Shown here: positions 52,435-61,681 of the stretch, one piece after another
Numbering within the stretch: the stretch's first letter is position 1
How the letters are laid out: each line of letters begins with the position of its first letter
Assembly (NCBI GenBank): GCA_902500825.1
Contig: CABVRX010000016.1
Coordinates: 1 to 64,000 of the forward strand
Length of the DNA: 64,000 bases
DNA from: an uncultured Nitrospira sp.
GTDB taxonomy: Bacteria; Nitrospirota; Nitrospiria; Nitrospirales; Nitrospiraceae
Direction: 5' to 3'
Made by a program: the position numbers and the translations under genes
Notes under the pieces: model-generated
Database searches by the model: none
The model's input: the letters and a program-made list of their open reading frames with translations, nothing else
What the model was told of the DNA's origin: nothing

Positions 52435-53088
52435 TTAGTGAATGGCGATGAGCCCATTCGCGATGGCATACTTTGTGAGCTGAGCCGCCGACCTCATGCC
52501 GAGCTGCCTCATAATGCGTGTTTTGTGAAACTCGACGGTTTTGATCGACACATTTAAGACAGCCGCCACTTCTTTGATGGATTTTCCTTCAGCCACGAGT
52601 TGCAGAACCTCCCGCTGTCGCAAGCTGAGTGTATGAGCGAATCCTTCGGGCGCTTCTTCAGTGTTCGTGTCAGCGCGGGACTGTATCCCCTGGTCGGCGA
52701 CGATTGGAGACACGAACGTGTTGCCGTTCAAGACTTCCTTGAGCGCTTGCGTCAATTCTAATCCTACCGACTGCTTCAACACATAACCCGATACGCCGAT
52801 GCGGAGTGCTTCCGTCACGAAGTTCGGCTCAGAGTGCATCGTCAGGACAATGACTTTGATGGCTGGGTTACGCTTCAAAATTTGACGGGATGCATCCAAT
52901 CCGTTGAGCAGCGGGAGAGAAATATCGACGATGACCACGTCCGGCGAACATTCTTCAACAGCCTTGAGCAAGGCGCGGCCGTCAGAAACAATCCTCAATA
53001 GTTCGAATTCCGGTTCCAGCAGTTTCCGGATCCCCTGGGCGACAAGGACATGATCATCCGCCAGCAAGATGATGGGTTGGGTATTCAT
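52435..53088 (-). CDS. NarL/FixJ-family response regulator (217 aa)
   Basis: Receiver: ILLADDHVLVAQGI, Asp in VVIVDISLPLLNGLDASRQI, VIVLTMHSE, YVLKQSVG. HTH: LSLRQREVLQLVAEGKSIKEV, LNVSIKTVEFHKTRIM. It is a paralogue of the regulator ending at 52393 and lies tail-to-tail with it, 41 bases apart. An orphan regulator, as no histidine kinase is nearby. Confidence 0.93.
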   Translation of the reverse strand: MNTQPIILLADDHVLVAQGIRKLLEPEFELLRIVSDGRALLKAVEECSPDVVIVDISLPLLNGLDASRQILKRNPAIKVIVLTMHSEPNFVTEALRIGVSGYVLKQSVGLELTQALKEVLNGNTFVSPIVADQGIQSRADTNTEEAPEGFAHTLSLRQREVLQLVAEGKSIKEVAAVLNVSIKTVEFHKTRIMRQLGMRSAAQLTKYAIANGLIAIH

Positions 53089-53881
53089 GGCGAAATCTCC
53101 TTTCCTGCTTATCCCAAGATGAGCATAGAGCCCTGTCTACAGAGTATGCCGCGTTACACCATTCCGGGTTGCCGTTATGGCCTCCAGTCATTGTGGTCAG
53201 GCGACTCTCAAGGGATCCTAATTAGTCCGCTGAGCAGGGAACCATTACTGTACTGCCACACATGATGATGGTTGATTGTTGCAGGATAAGCAAGAGGCAC
53301 TATCATAAGCCTCGTCCGTAGACCCTGATCAGGGCCCCGTGCCTTCAGTGAGAAACGCCTCCAATGAGCGCGAAGCAAGTGATGTGTCGATTAAGCGACA
53401 TCGCCGTCCGAAAAAGAACGGAATGAATCGGAGCTACAAAAGAATTTAAGACAGGGATAACCAGCCTGCTGAAGAGTAATCGTTACCTGAACCTCTCAAA
53501 TCAGATGTTGGCACGTAGCTCATTTCCATGACGCGCTGCGAGTCCTCAAGAGTGTTCGCAACGTTCAAGTTGTACCTATTGGACAGCCGAAAGGACTTCA
53601 GCTCCATCCCATCCTGGGGAAAAATACAGTTGAGTCGTACGCCTGTGTGCCGCAGTTTTCACTTGAGTCTTGAGTGATGAATCTCAGCAAAAACTAGGTG
53701 AATGATTTACCGCTATGGCATGATGACATGGCGCGCATCTTGCAATTTGTAAAAGTATGTATCTCCTGTTGGTCTTAAGAAACAGATAACGTCGAATGGA
53801 GCTGAACCTATTTCCAAGATTCAGTACTACCTGCACTTTGAAGGGAAGGACTGAAGCACACGATACGTCAAGAGGCTTTCC
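53089..53881. other. Gene-free stretch of about 790 bases
   Basis: Only one 71-codon frame at 53050-53265, which overlaps the regulator's 5' end and lacks a ribosome site or domain. No repeats, RNA or mobile element recognised. The G+C content drops near 53700-53850, ahead of the next gene, consistent with a promoter area. Confidence 0.35.
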
Positions 53882-54427
53882 ATGGCAGAAATCATCGTCT
53901 CGTGGATACTAGGTTTGATCGTCATTGCCATTGCATGGGGAAGCGTAGATAAAATCGCCGTTCCTATCAAAGCATTTGCTCAATCATGGCAAAGTCCTAA
54001 CCGGAGAAAATGTTTACAGATTGTGGTCACAAGCCTTTTCGCGTTAGCCTTACTTTGGATCATAGCCTCAACGGATAGTAATTACATGGAAGAGTGGGCC
54101 GGCCTTCCGACGCTCTTGATATGGGCCGGCGGCCTCTGGCTGATTCCGTTTCAGTTTGATGCCGTGGGGCACTACTGGCTCTCTTTCTTGGCCATAGGCG
54201 TTATCCTGATACTGTTCTGGGTGGGAAGCAGTTCTTATCATTCAACACGAACGCATGCCTCGACAGATGTTTCAATTCAGGCAACTATTTCGATGCAGCA
54301 GGGGCAGGACGCATCCTCGAGCCTGACTGGTCTCGGGTTTCTCTTTTGGATTGCTTTCATCGGCCTCACGGTTGCCGCTATCGCCCGATACACATCTACG
54401 TGGAATGCCGGTGTTCTTAATTCATGA
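53882..54427 (+). CDS. Hypothetical membrane protein (181 aa)
   Basis: ATG preceded by only a weak purine stretch. Four hydrophobic segments (IIVSWILGLIVIAIAWGSV, VTSLFALALLWIIAS, LLIWAGGLWLIPFQF/WLSFLAIGVILILFWVG, LGFLFWIAFIGLTVAAIA) separated by a Ser/Thr/Gln-rich loop. Length and pattern fit small inner-membrane proteins; no family recognised. The frame is A/T-richer than the typical neighbour. Confidence 0.65.
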   Translation: MAEIIVSWILGLIVIAIAWGSVDKIAVPIKAFAQSWQSPNRRKCLQIVVTSLFALALLWIIASTDSNYMEEWAGLPTLLIWAGGLWLIPFQFDAVGHYWLSFLAIGVILILFWVGSSSYHSTRTHASTDVSIQATISMQQGQDASSSLTGLGFLFWIAFIGLTVAAIARYTSTWNAGVLNS

Positions 54428-54572
54428 ACGACGCCGCAATACTTGCACGCTAGTCGGCGAGTTATGGCGGGGGTGGACTTAGTTACGGTGAAAGAGTTCT
54501 TCGGCCGTTGAAAGATTGAAACGACTTTTCAGAACAGGGGATGGGAAGGGGAGATGCAACCACTTGATTCTG

Positions 54573-54648
54573 TGGTGCGCCCGACAGGACTTGAACCTGT
54601 AACCCCCAGATCCGTAGTCTGGTGCTCTATCCATTGAGCTACGGGCGC
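54573..54648 (-). tRNA. tRNA-Arg (anticodon ACG)
   Basis: On the minus strand GCGCCCG acceptor strand, TAGCTCAATGGATAGAGCA (D arm), CCAGA-CTACGGA-TCTGG anticodon arm (ACG at 34-36), GGTTCAAGTCC (T arm), CGGGCGC and an encoded CCA end. All four stems pair. The A at position 34 would be changed to inosine by TadA. Confidence 0.97.
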
Positions 54649-54725
54649 ATCCCGATTTTCCGCCGAGGTATAAGTCCTGAGGTAAAGGGCTAGCTTGACG
54701 ACGATGGTTAAGGATGGTGTCTCGT

Positions 54726-54755
54726 CTCAGCACTCAGCGCTTTTGTCTCAGCACG
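54726..54755. repeat. Intergenic CTCAGCACTCAGC motif
   Basis: CTCAGCACTCAGCGC is followed by a further TCTCAGCAC within 30 bases. The same word family occurs between other genes in the window (58848-58911, 62787-62850, and a diverged form at 18751-18775). Confidence 0.35.
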
Positions 54756-54846
54756 TACCAGAGCCAGTGGTTATACAGTTCTTGGAGAGAGAGGGTCAAG
54801 AGACGAACGCTGGAAAAGTCTGGATTCGAGGTTGAGCGGCGGTTGG

Positions 54847-55203
54847 TTAGTGGATACTTTTGCTCACTTCGTTTGAGAAGGAACTTTCGGCGCCATTTGA
54901 ATTATACGCGGTGACTGTAAAGAAGTGGGTGGTATCGGTTTCCAAGTCAGTCACGGTGTAGCTGGTGACATCCATGGCCACAGCAGCAATCGGCGCACCA
55001 TACGCACCTGATGTTGTTGCCTGATAGATCTTGTATCCCGCAAGGTCCGGTCCCACACTGGCATCCCATGAAAGCATAGCCGTCCCACCGGTTGGCTCGG
55101 AGGTTGGAGCGGAATCAGGCGATGCGCACGCCGTAGCAACGAGCAGAAACAAACAGATTTGAAATAAATGATAATGACTGGCCATCGATCTCGGTAGGTC
55201 CAT
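54847..55203 (-). CDS. Fibronectin type III lipoprotein (118 aa)
   Basis: ATG 55203 has GTAGGAGTG upstream. The signal ends in VATAC (lipobox), then a Ser/Pro linker. Residues about 42-115 form one fibronectin type III beta-sandwich: AMLSWDASVGPDLAGYKIYQA, TVTDLETDTTHFFTVTAYN, GAESSFSNEV. Such domains are surface or periplasmic binding modules. A stand-alone single FN3 lipoprotein; partner not evident. Confidence 0.85.
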   Translation of the reverse strand: MDLPRSMASHYHLFQICLFLLVATACASPDSAPTSEPTGGTAMLSWDASVGPDLAGYKIYQATTSGAYGAPIAAVAMDVTSYTVTDLETDTTHFFTVTAYNSNGAESSFSNEVSKSIH

Positions 55204-55457
55204 TTCACACTCCTACGACGTGGCAGTCTCTTCGGTGGCTACAAAGGAGCAAAGCTTATACCGATGTCAGCGTGGAAATATTACCACAGAAGTCTATGGA
55301 AATATGAAGAATGGGTGGATCGTCGGCAGCGATCAACAAAATGAGACGCTAGGGATCTCAGTCAGAATCGTACGACTTGGCCAGAATTTGGTATTTTCAA
55401 TCATTGGAAGAGGGGCTGGAGCTGGATTAGGGGAGCGAGGCTCTGCTCCATGAAAAT

Positions 55458-55495
55458 ACTGGGGGGGCTTCCTACTGTATAGGAAGCCCCCCAGT
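55458..55495 (-). terminator. Rho-independent terminator after the Lys/Glu-rich secreted protein
   Basis: Stem ACTGGGGGGCTTCCTA on the minus strand with its complement TAGGAAGCCCCCCCAGT (one extra base), followed by ATTTTC. Lies 22 bases past the stop codon of the gene at 55517-55753. Symmetric, so may also act on plus-strand messages. Confidence 0.8.
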
Positions 55496-55516
55496 TAAGT
55501 TTCACTAAACCGGCTC

Positions 55517-55753
55517 TTACTTGCCGCCCTTGTCCTTCTTCTCTTCGCCGAAGGTGTCGGCATGGCCGCCCTTCTTCTCTTCTTTCTTGTCGCTGAAGGT
55601 ATCGGCATGGCCGCCCTTCTTCTCTTTCTTCTCCTCGCCGTACACCACGACGTGGCCGCTCTTCTTCTCTTCCTTCTTCTCGCCGGCGAAGGCTGGCGCG
55701 CTGAAGGTCACTGCCACTGCCACTGCCATAATTGCCATCAACATGCTCTTCAT
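55517..55753 (-). CDS. Secreted low-complexity Lys/Glu/Gly/His repeat protein (78 aa)
   Basis: ATG 55753 is chosen for the AAGGGGG site about 8 bases upstream; an in-frame start 48 bases earlier lacks one. A clean signal peptide (MKSMLMAIMAVAVAVTFS to APAFA) is followed by three or so near-repeats of the type GEEKKEKKGGHADTF, with variants KKSGHVVVYG. The mature part is very hydrophilic, highly charged and probably unfolded, with one His per repeat. It could bind metal or polyanions in the periplasm. It has its own terminator, so it is a distinct transcript. Confidence 0.85.
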   Translation of the reverse strand: MKSMLMAIMAVAVAVTFSAPAFAGEKKEEKKSGHVVVYGEEKKEKKGGHADTFSDKKEEKKGGHADTFGEEKKDKGGK

Positions 55754-56147
55754 TATGAGAACCCCCTTATAGAAGTAATGATTATAAATTATGTGTGCCA
55801 TTCACTTGGCACTTGCCCAGATGCTCAGCAAAGGTAGTGCCGTTCTTCCCTATTCGTAAGATGAGACACAGACCATTGGGTAATCAGCAGGTTACAAAAT
55901 TTCTCTCATGAAGCTGCGAATGATTTATCCTACAGGGTGCTGTAGCAGAATGGTATGGATACGACTAAACCGCCTCATTGCAGTAGTTGGCCTGGATAGT
56001 TGGCAGATACTTTACGGGTACCCTCCCGCTGCTCATCACATTCAAGGGCCTTTATGCCTGGGGATGGAGCTGGGTGATGTCGCACGATCAGTTGATATCT
56101 CGTAATCGTATGTATTCGTATCCCTACTTTTCAAGATCGGTCCGGCA
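55754..56147. other. Intergenic region upstream of the Lys/Glu-rich protein
   Basis: No gene supported. Small frames at 55908-56105 and 55987-56352 lack ribosome sites and domains. A/T-rich around 55770-55800 (TAATGATTATAAATTATG on the plus strand), where the minus-strand promoter of the repeat protein could lie. Confidence 0.35.
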
Positions 56148-56342
56148 TCATCCTCCAGAAATGACCGGACGAATTTCGATTCGATCCTTGTCGGAAAGCA
56201 TTTCGTCTTCAGTTACTAATTCGTCGCCTCGAATGACCAAATGCGCTTCAGCCAAAAGATTCAATTCGCGCAGGAGGTCTTTTGCCCGCTTCGGCCCCTT
56301 GATTTCAATCGACCGTGACGGGTGGTTCAATTGCACATGCAT
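56148..56342 (-). CDS. ThiS/MoaD-like ubiquitin-fold protein (64 aa)
   Basis: From ATG 56342 the frame encodes a short beta-grasp: MHVQLNHPSRSIEIKGPKRA, DLLRELNLLAEAHLVIRGDE, LLSDKDRIEIRPVISGG. The C-terminal Gly-Gly is the thiocarboxylate site of sulfur carriers. ThiS would serve thiazole synthesis with ThiG, but the window uses Thi4; MoaD- or other sulfur-carrier roles are equally open. The ribosome site is weak. It follows the CCA-family gene on the same strand after about 95 bases. Confidence 0.8.
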   Translation of the reverse strand: MHVQLNHPSRSIEIKGPKRAKDLLRELNLLAEAHLVIRGDELVTEDEMLSDKDRIEIRPVISGG

Positions 56343-56437
56343 GGGAGAATGATACGCGTTCCAGCGGCGAAGGGGCAAGGGTGTTTTGGAACCACCGTAT
56401 GAGCACATTCGAAAGGCCTGAGAAAAAAACAAGCCGA

Positions 56438-57820
56438 TCAGCAGGGAGTGGAAAGTCGGCTCTTTATGTAGGCGAGACCGTCTTCCAGTGTTCCAAAGCC
56501 TCCATCAAGTTGAGCTTCATAACAATCGTCAAGTAGTCGGCCCATGTCAGGACCTGGCTGGACTCCTAATTCCAATAGGTGACGGCCCATGACAATGGGA
56601 AGAGGAGCACCGTGGTCCACTGCCAACTGTTGTGCTCTGTTCAATAGCCACTCGCCTGCTGGAAATCCATCAAACTGCTTCGGCGGACGGCCTGCATGGT
56701 CGGCCCGCGCCACACGCACCAATCGGTCGATGCGGTGGACTTGCTTTGCCAATCGGCGGACGGCGCTGTCTGAAGCGTTGGCGTCATAAAGGGCGCGAGG
56801 ACGAAGATGGCAACGCACCAGAGGAACCACCTCATCGATCAGGTCGTGCTGGTTGGTCAGTCGCTCGAGAAAACATCTCGTTGGGCCTGCGCCTTCCGAT
56901 TCGTGTCCCCGTGAGGTGACGTGCCCGTATTCCTCTCGGGTCGTGGCCGGCTTGCCGAAGTCGTGGCAAAGCACGCCTAAACCGACGGCAAGGTCGTCCT
57001 GCTCATCACCGGTTCGCTCTGCAGCGAACCAGTCTAGGCAATGGAGTGTGTGGATCCAGACGTCGCCTTCCGGGTGCCAGACGGGGTCTTGGAGGCAGCC
57101 TTGAAGGGCCGCGAGTTCCGGATAGAAACTGAGCCAGCCGCAGTGACCTAAGAACTGCAAACCCAACGACGGCTTGCCACCTTGAAGGAGAAGCTTCTTC
57201 CATTCTTCCCACAGCCGCTCTCTCGGCTGACCCTCCTGCGACAGTGTTTGGCACAGGGCTACTGTTTCCGACGCAACAGTGAGGTCAAAGCGGGCCGACA
57301 GCTGCATGCCACGCAAGGTCCGCAGAGGATCTTCAGCGAATTGGTTCGACGTGTGGCGCAATATCCGTGCATCAAGGTCGCCACGACCATTGAAGGGATC
57401 GCGGAGTTCCATGGTGTCCGGATCCCAGGCCATCGCGTTCATGGTGAAGTCTCGCCGTGCAAGCGCCTCGTCGATCGGCATGCCGGGATCGGCTTGTCTC
57501 AGCAAGCCGGGGAGGGATGTGTCGTTCGCGAGCATGCGGGAGGGAATGGAAATATCGATCGGCAGACCTTGCAGCTTGAAGATCTGGAACGCTTTCCCGA
57601 CGAATTGCACGGAGAAGTGCTCAGCCAGCAGTGCATGGACGTGACCGGGCGGGAGCCCAAGGACTTCGAGGTCCAGATCCCGTGGTTGTCGGCCGAGTGC
57701 GAGATCTCGGACCGAGCCGCCGACCAGCCAGACCCTTCCGCCCCCACGACGAATGGTGTGTTCAATACGGCGAAGGAGTTCCCTGAGGGGGGGATCTTCA
57801 AGACGAAAGCGGACCGGCAC
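56438..57820 (-). CDS. CCA tRNA nucleotidyltransferase / poly(A) polymerase family protein with HD domain (460 aa)
   Basis: Nucleotidyltransferase beta superfamily: VWLVGGSVRDLALGRQPRDLD (G-G-x-V-R-D and DxD), RRDFTMNAMAWD, and the HD domain starting LGVLCHDFGKPATT with ...HESEGAGPT. It matches bacterial Cca-type enzymes that add or repair the 3' CCA of tRNA. tRNA-Arg in this window encodes CCA, so repair is likely. Its start is immediately adjacent to the galT stop (galT ends at 57821). Confidence 0.9.
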   Translation of the reverse strand: MPVRFRLEDPPLRELLRRIEHTIRRGGGRVWLVGGSVRDLALGRQPRDLDLEVLGLPPGHVHALLAEHFSVQFVGKAFQIFKLQGLPIDISIPSRMLANDTSLPGLLRQADPGMPIDEALARRDFTMNAMAWDPDTMELRDPFNGRGDLDARILRHTSNQFAEDPLRTLRGMQLSARFDLTVASETVALCQTLSQEGQPRERLWEEWKKLLLQGGKPSLGLQFLGHCGWLSFYPELAALQGCLQDPVWHPEGDVWIHTLHCLDWFAAERTGDEQDDLAVGLGVLCHDFGKPATTREEYGHVTSRGHESEGAGPTRCFLERLTNQHDLIDEVVPLVRCHLRPRALYDANASDSAVRRLAKQVHRIDRLVRVARADHAGRPPKQFDGFPAGEWLLNRAQQLAVDHGAPLPIVMGRHLLELGVQPGPDMGRLLDDCYEAQLDGGFGTLEDGLAYIKSRLSTPC

Positions 57821-58825
57821 TTAGATCACCGCATCGCGGAGGAACGTCGCGGCTTCTTCCGGTGATACCGGATTGATGTAGAAGCCGGTGCCCCATTCGA
57901 AACCTGCGACTTGCGTCAGTTTGGGGATGACCTCCAGGTGCCAATGGTAGTAGTCGCCGGTTTTCTCATGAAGAGGAGAGCTGTGGAGGATGAAGTTATA
58001 CGGGGGGCGGGACAGCACGTTGTCCATGCGCCGCAACGACTCCGAAAGGATCGGGGCCAGAAATTCAAATTGCGATTTTTGGCTTTCCTCGAAATATGCA
58101 GCATGACGCTTCGGAAGAATCCACATTTCGAACGGAAACCGCGGCGCGAACGGCGTCACACACAGGAATTCAGGATTCTCCGCGACGATCCGATCTCCAT
58201 CCGAGAGATCCTGCCGAAGGATGTCACAGTAGATGCAGCGCTCCTTCTGCTGATAGTGGGTGCGGCAGCCGTCCAGCTCTTCTTGCACGTTGGTCGGGAC
58301 GATCGGCAAGGCAATGAGCTGAGAGTGGCTGTGTTCCAGCGTGGCACCGGCGGACGCGCCGTGGTTCTTGAAAATGAGAATGTAGCGGAATCGAAGGTCC
58401 TTTCTGAGGTCGATCATGCGGTCTCGATAGGCCCATAGCATATCCTCGATCTTCTTAGTCGGGAGATCGGCGAGACCTTCGACATGGTTGGGTGTTTCGA
58501 TGATGACTTCGTGAGCGCCCACACCGTTCATGCGGTCGTAGAGTCCGATTCCCTCGCGCCCCATTTCACCTTCGACTTGCAACGCGGGAAATTTATTCGG
58601 CACGACACGCACGGTCCAGTTGGGGGAATTGGGGCCGCTCGGTTGCGGTCGATAGGCCATGATTTCTTTCGGTGTGAGGCGTTCCTGTCCAGGGCAAAAC
58701 GGACAGACGGCAGTCGAAACAGGTCGGGTCGGTTGGAGCTTGATAAAGTCGTGCGGGCGGCCTCTCCGTTCGGTGGAAATGATCACCCAGCGACCCACGA
58801 TGGGATCACGTCTTAGATCTGGCAT
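57821..58825 (-). CDS. galT: Galactose-1-phosphate uridylyltransferase (334 aa)
   Basis: Leloir pathway enzyme moving UMP from UDP-glucose to Gal-1-P. The HIT-type active site is ATLEHSHSQLIALP (His-Ser-His-Ser-Gln), and the zinc-binding site is CPFCPGQE. Full length. Directly upstream of the CCA-family gene, with no other gal genes nearby; together with GH57 it suggests glycogen or nucleotide-sugar metabolism. Confidence 0.93.
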   Translation of the reverse strand: MPDLRRDPIVGRWVIISTERRGRPHDFIKLQPTRPVSTAVCPFCPGQERLTPKEIMAYRPQPSGPNSPNWTVRVVPNKFPALQVEGEMGREGIGLYDRMNGVGAHEVIIETPNHVEGLADLPTKKIEDMLWAYRDRMIDLRKDLRFRYILIFKNHGASAGATLEHSHSQLIALPIVPTNVQEELDGCRTHYQQKERCIYCDILRQDLSDGDRIVAENPEFLCVTPFAPRFPFEMWILPKRHAAYFEESQKSQFEFLAPILSESLRRMDNVLSRPPYNFILHSSPLHEKTGDYYHWHLEVIPKLTQVAGFEWGTGFYINPVSPEEAATFLRDAVI

Positions 58826-58847
58826 GTGTGCTCCATTCCGTGAAGTT

Positions 58848-58911
58848 CTGAGTGCTCAGTGTCTCGGGCACAAATAGATTTCACAGCTCAAAATTCAACA
58901 CTCAGCACAGT
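58848..58911. repeat. Inverted CTGAGTGCTCAG / CACTCAGCACAG motif
   Basis: CTGAGTGCTCAGTG at 58848 and CAACACTCAGCACAG at 58897 can pair with a loop of about 35 bases, between the 3' end of the GH57 gene and the start of galT. Same word family as at 54726 and 62787. Confidence 0.4.
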
Positions 58912-58916
58912 TTCTC

Positions 58917-61118
58917 CTACACTCTCCAGAGTCCGGCCTCAAAGTCCGGCCCGGGGACGATGAGGACGGCTGGACCATCGCCTGGATAGCGGGCCACTTC
59001 AAGACTGTGTTCTCGCACGATGATCGACATCTGGACTGCATTCCCTTGTTCCAGGCGCAATTCCTTCCAGGGAACGGCCAACTCCAAAATGGTGTGGGCC
59101 TTGATCGACCGATGGGTTCCGGTCTCTTGCCAGACATCCGCTTGGGACTGACGAGACAAAAGAAATGCTTCCGCGCCAGGCGAGGAAAGCGGAAACGTAA
59201 GCCGAAACGTGAATTGAGGTCCTTGCAACGTAATGTCGATGTCGAGGCCCTGTCGTGTCGTGCTTGTCTCGTCGGGGTCGAATCTCATCACCAGGTGATC
59301 GAGATTCCAACCGAATCGGATTGCAGTGAAGAGTCCGTCAGCTTTCCACATGGCGCCAAGCGGGGGGCGGGTATTGATGCTTCCCGCGCCGCGCCATTCG
59401 AAAAAGTCGGTCACCATGCCGTCGATCGTGGGATTCAACAGGACGAGCGGCTGTTGGACCGAATCGGATTCGGAAGCAATTGTTGTGGTACAGATAGGGT
59501 TGTTCAGTTGATCGGGAGGCGGAAGGCCCATATGCGTCCAGACATTGCGGAGATGCGTTCGAAAGAGCCGATCGAATTCCGGTTTGAAGTCGGTATCGAA
59601 ATCGTCGCCATACCACCAGAACCAGTCGCTGCCTTCGGCTGCGTATAGCTCTTGCCAAGCTGCTTTCGCACGGTCAGGCGAAAGGCTCGGCGCAAGCCCC
59701 ATAAGCTGTGTGCGGGTATGACCGAGAAGATCCCATCCGCGATTGTCTTCGTAGTGCCCGATCCAAATCTTGTAGTCGGAATTGATCCAGGAGCCCGAAT
59801 GGAGACAGGGCAGCTGCTGCGTTGGTTGAATTGAGGTGATCGCATCAGAAATAGTCGACGATTGAGCTGCGATCTGTCCCGCTTGATCCAGTTTGTGGTT
59901 TGTGAAGGCGTCATACAGCAGAGAAAGGAATCGTTCACCGCCGTCATGATAGTGTTCCCATGGGTTTTCACCGTCCAACACGATGGCGATGACGATCTTG
60001 TCTTGGGGGGCATCGTAAACGATGCCTCGTAAACGCCGCAGGACATCCTCAGCGGCGGATTCTGGTGTGGTCTTGTGGTAGACGAATCCGAATGCGTCGG
60101 AGATCTCCCGGTCGCGGAACAGGACGGTCAAAGCATGGTCGGCTTCACCGATGCGATAGGGCTGATAGAGTGCGGACTGGCGATGCCATGGGCGGCCGCA
60201 CATTTCTAGGGAACGTGCGAGAATGCCTTCGTCCGTGGCAAACCAGCGAAGACGGGCTCGATGGATAAGCGGAAGCATTTCGGGACACACTGATCCCTCG
60301 GATGGCCACAGGCCCACCGGAGGCCGGCCGAATGTTTGCTGGTGAAAATCGACGGCTTGTTGAAGTTGGGCTGCGGCATCGTCCGGGGCATGGAAGCGAG
60401 CGGGCAAGGGGAGGTCCGGTCTGGCTCGTCGGTTGAGATCGGTGTCGATGACCAGCGGCAGAATCGGATGATAGAAAGGGGTGGTGGTTAGTTCGATCTG
60501 CTCTCGTTCCATGAGTCGTCGGTAGAGAGGGAGGATTTCCCGCACGGCCAGCCGTTGCAGTTCCAATACTTCTTGTTTGTCGCTCTCGGTGAAGCTGCGA
60601 TTTTTCTGGCGCAGTGCGGCCAGGCGAGGATATTGTTGAACGGTGCCGTATCCGAACCAAGCGAGATTGTGCCAAACTTGCAGATCCAGCAGTTCTTGCG
60701 CGGAAAACTGGCGGGCAACACGGTGGAGATCATGCCTCGATATGTCCAATCCCCGTTTCACCAGCAACTCATGGTATCGTGGATATGGCCGCACCATCGT
60801 CGCCCAGTTGGCCGAAAAAAAATGACGGACCAGAAAGGCCTTTTCTTCAAGGGTCAGGTTGGCCGCCGGACGTTGTGCATGCTCCAGGAAAAGATCGCGG
60901 ATTTTGCCGGTACCGATCTCCTCCAACTGCAAGAGGAGGGATGGAGTAAAGTTGAATGTGGCGCGAACACCGGGAAATTTTTCCAACAAATAGGCCATAT
61001 CATAATAGGCCTTGGTCGCATGCAGGCGTACCCACGGCATACTGGCTGATCCGGCCACCGGGTCGGTGTAATAGGGCTGGTGCATATGCCACAGAAAACA
61101 CACGTGGAGATGCTTCAT
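58917..61118 (-). CDS. Glycoside hydrolase family 57 protein (733 aa)
   Basis: The start at ATG 61118 (MKHLHVCFLWHMHQPYY) is the family's typical N-terminus; a longer frame to 61271 lacks support. GH57 motifs: FLWHMHQPY (motif 1), GLWPSEGSVCP with the nucleophile Glu (motif 3), and VLDGENPWEHYHDGG with the acid/base Asp (motif 4). A C-terminal beta domain (about 580-733) resembles DOMON/glucodextranase C-terminal modules. GH57 enzymes act on glycogen or maltodextrin as amylases, branching enzymes or glucanotransferases; the exact activity is not fixed by sequence here. Confidence 0.88.
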   Translation of the reverse strand: MKHLHVCFLWHMHQPYYTDPVAGSASMPWVRLHATKAYYDMAYLLEKFPGVRATFNFTPSLLLQLEEIGTGKIRDLFLEHAQRPAANLTLEEKAFLVRHFFSANWATMVRPYPRYHELLVKRGLDISRHDLHRVARQFSAQELLDLQVWHNLAWFGYGTVQQYPRLAALRQKNRSFTESDKQEVLELQRLAVREILPLYRRLMEREQIELTTTPFYHPILPLVIDTDLNRRARPDLPLPARFHAPDDAAAQLQQAVDFHQQTFGRPPVGLWPSEGSVCPEMLPLIHRARLRWFATDEGILARSLEMCGRPWHRQSALYQPYRIGEADHALTVLFRDREISDAFGFVYHKTTPESAAEDVLRRLRGIVYDAPQDKIVIAIVLDGENPWEHYHDGGERFLSLLYDAFTNHKLDQAGQIAAQSSTISDAITSIQPTQQLPCLHSGSWINSDYKIWIGHYEDNRGWDLLGHTRTQLMGLAPSLSPDRAKAAWQELYAAEGSDWFWWYGDDFDTDFKPEFDRLFRTHLRNVWTHMGLPPPDQLNNPICTTTIASESDSVQQPLVLLNPTIDGMVTDFFEWRGAGSINTRPPLGAMWKADGLFTAIRFGWNLDHLVMRFDPDETSTTRQGLDIDITLQGPQFTFRLTFPLSSPGAEAFLLSRQSQADVWQETGTHRSIKAHTILELAVPWKELRLEQGNAVQMSIIVREHSLEVARYPGDGPAVLIVPGPDFEAGLWRV

Positions 61119-61218
61119 CGAGGCGGATTTCCTTTTTCTTTGGTTGAGTATGTCATAGGGGGTATGAGCATGCAATCCGCGGATGGATTTATGATCGAAC
61201 GTCGCGTGAGGAGTTGAG

Positions 61219-61620
61219 ATGACGACATTTTTTCGGTACTGGGGGCCGGTGTGCGGATATGCCGGGCTCATTTTCTATTTATCCGCGCAGTCTCATCCTG
61301 AAACCCATGTGCCGTTCGTCACGTATTTCAGTGATAAGGTCTTGCATGCCGTCGAATATGCCGTATTGGGCGCATTGTGTTACCGGGCTATTCGTGGAAA
61401 CGGATATGACTCATGGAGACAGCAAGCGATTCCCGCGGCCATTCTCCTGGCCTCGTTGTATGGGATGAGCGACGAGATACACCAAGCGTTCGTTCCGTTT
61501 CGAGATTCAAGTTGGCTCGATTGGTTGGCAGATACGGTCGGAGCCGCACTCGGAGTGATCGCCATGCATCGGATATCGAATCTCCGACCGGTGGGTACGA
61601 TTCCGGAAGCGTTGCCGTAG
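61219..61620 (+). CDS. VanZ-like membrane protein (133 aa)
   Basis: Four hydrophobic helices with the family's LIFYLSAQSHPE (LSS/LSAQ motif), DKVLHAVEYAVLGALCYRA, SLYGMSDEIHQAFVPFRDSS and DWLADTVGAALG. VanZ-like proteins occur in glycopeptide tolerance and also as ordinary inner-membrane proteins of unknown role. ATG follows AGGAGTTGAG. It starts the plus-strand run of amgK and murU. Confidence 0.9.
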   Translation: MTTFFRYWGPVCGYAGLIFYLSAQSHPETHVPFVTYFSDKVLHAVEYAVLGALCYRAIRGNGYDSWRQQAIPAAILLASLYGMSDEIHQAFVPFRDSSWLDWLADTVGAALGVIAMHRISNLRPVGTIPEALP

Positions 61621-61681
61621 CACTGATCGAATACATGGTCTTCGTGACAAGTCGCGGACCGCTCGCTATAATTCGCTGAGT

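Noticed and set aside
55521-55837. Plus-strand frames with Phe/Ser/Ala repeats opposite the Lys/Glu protein
   Set aside because: Antisense of a low-complexity repeat; the minus-strand frame has signal peptide, ribosome site and terminator.
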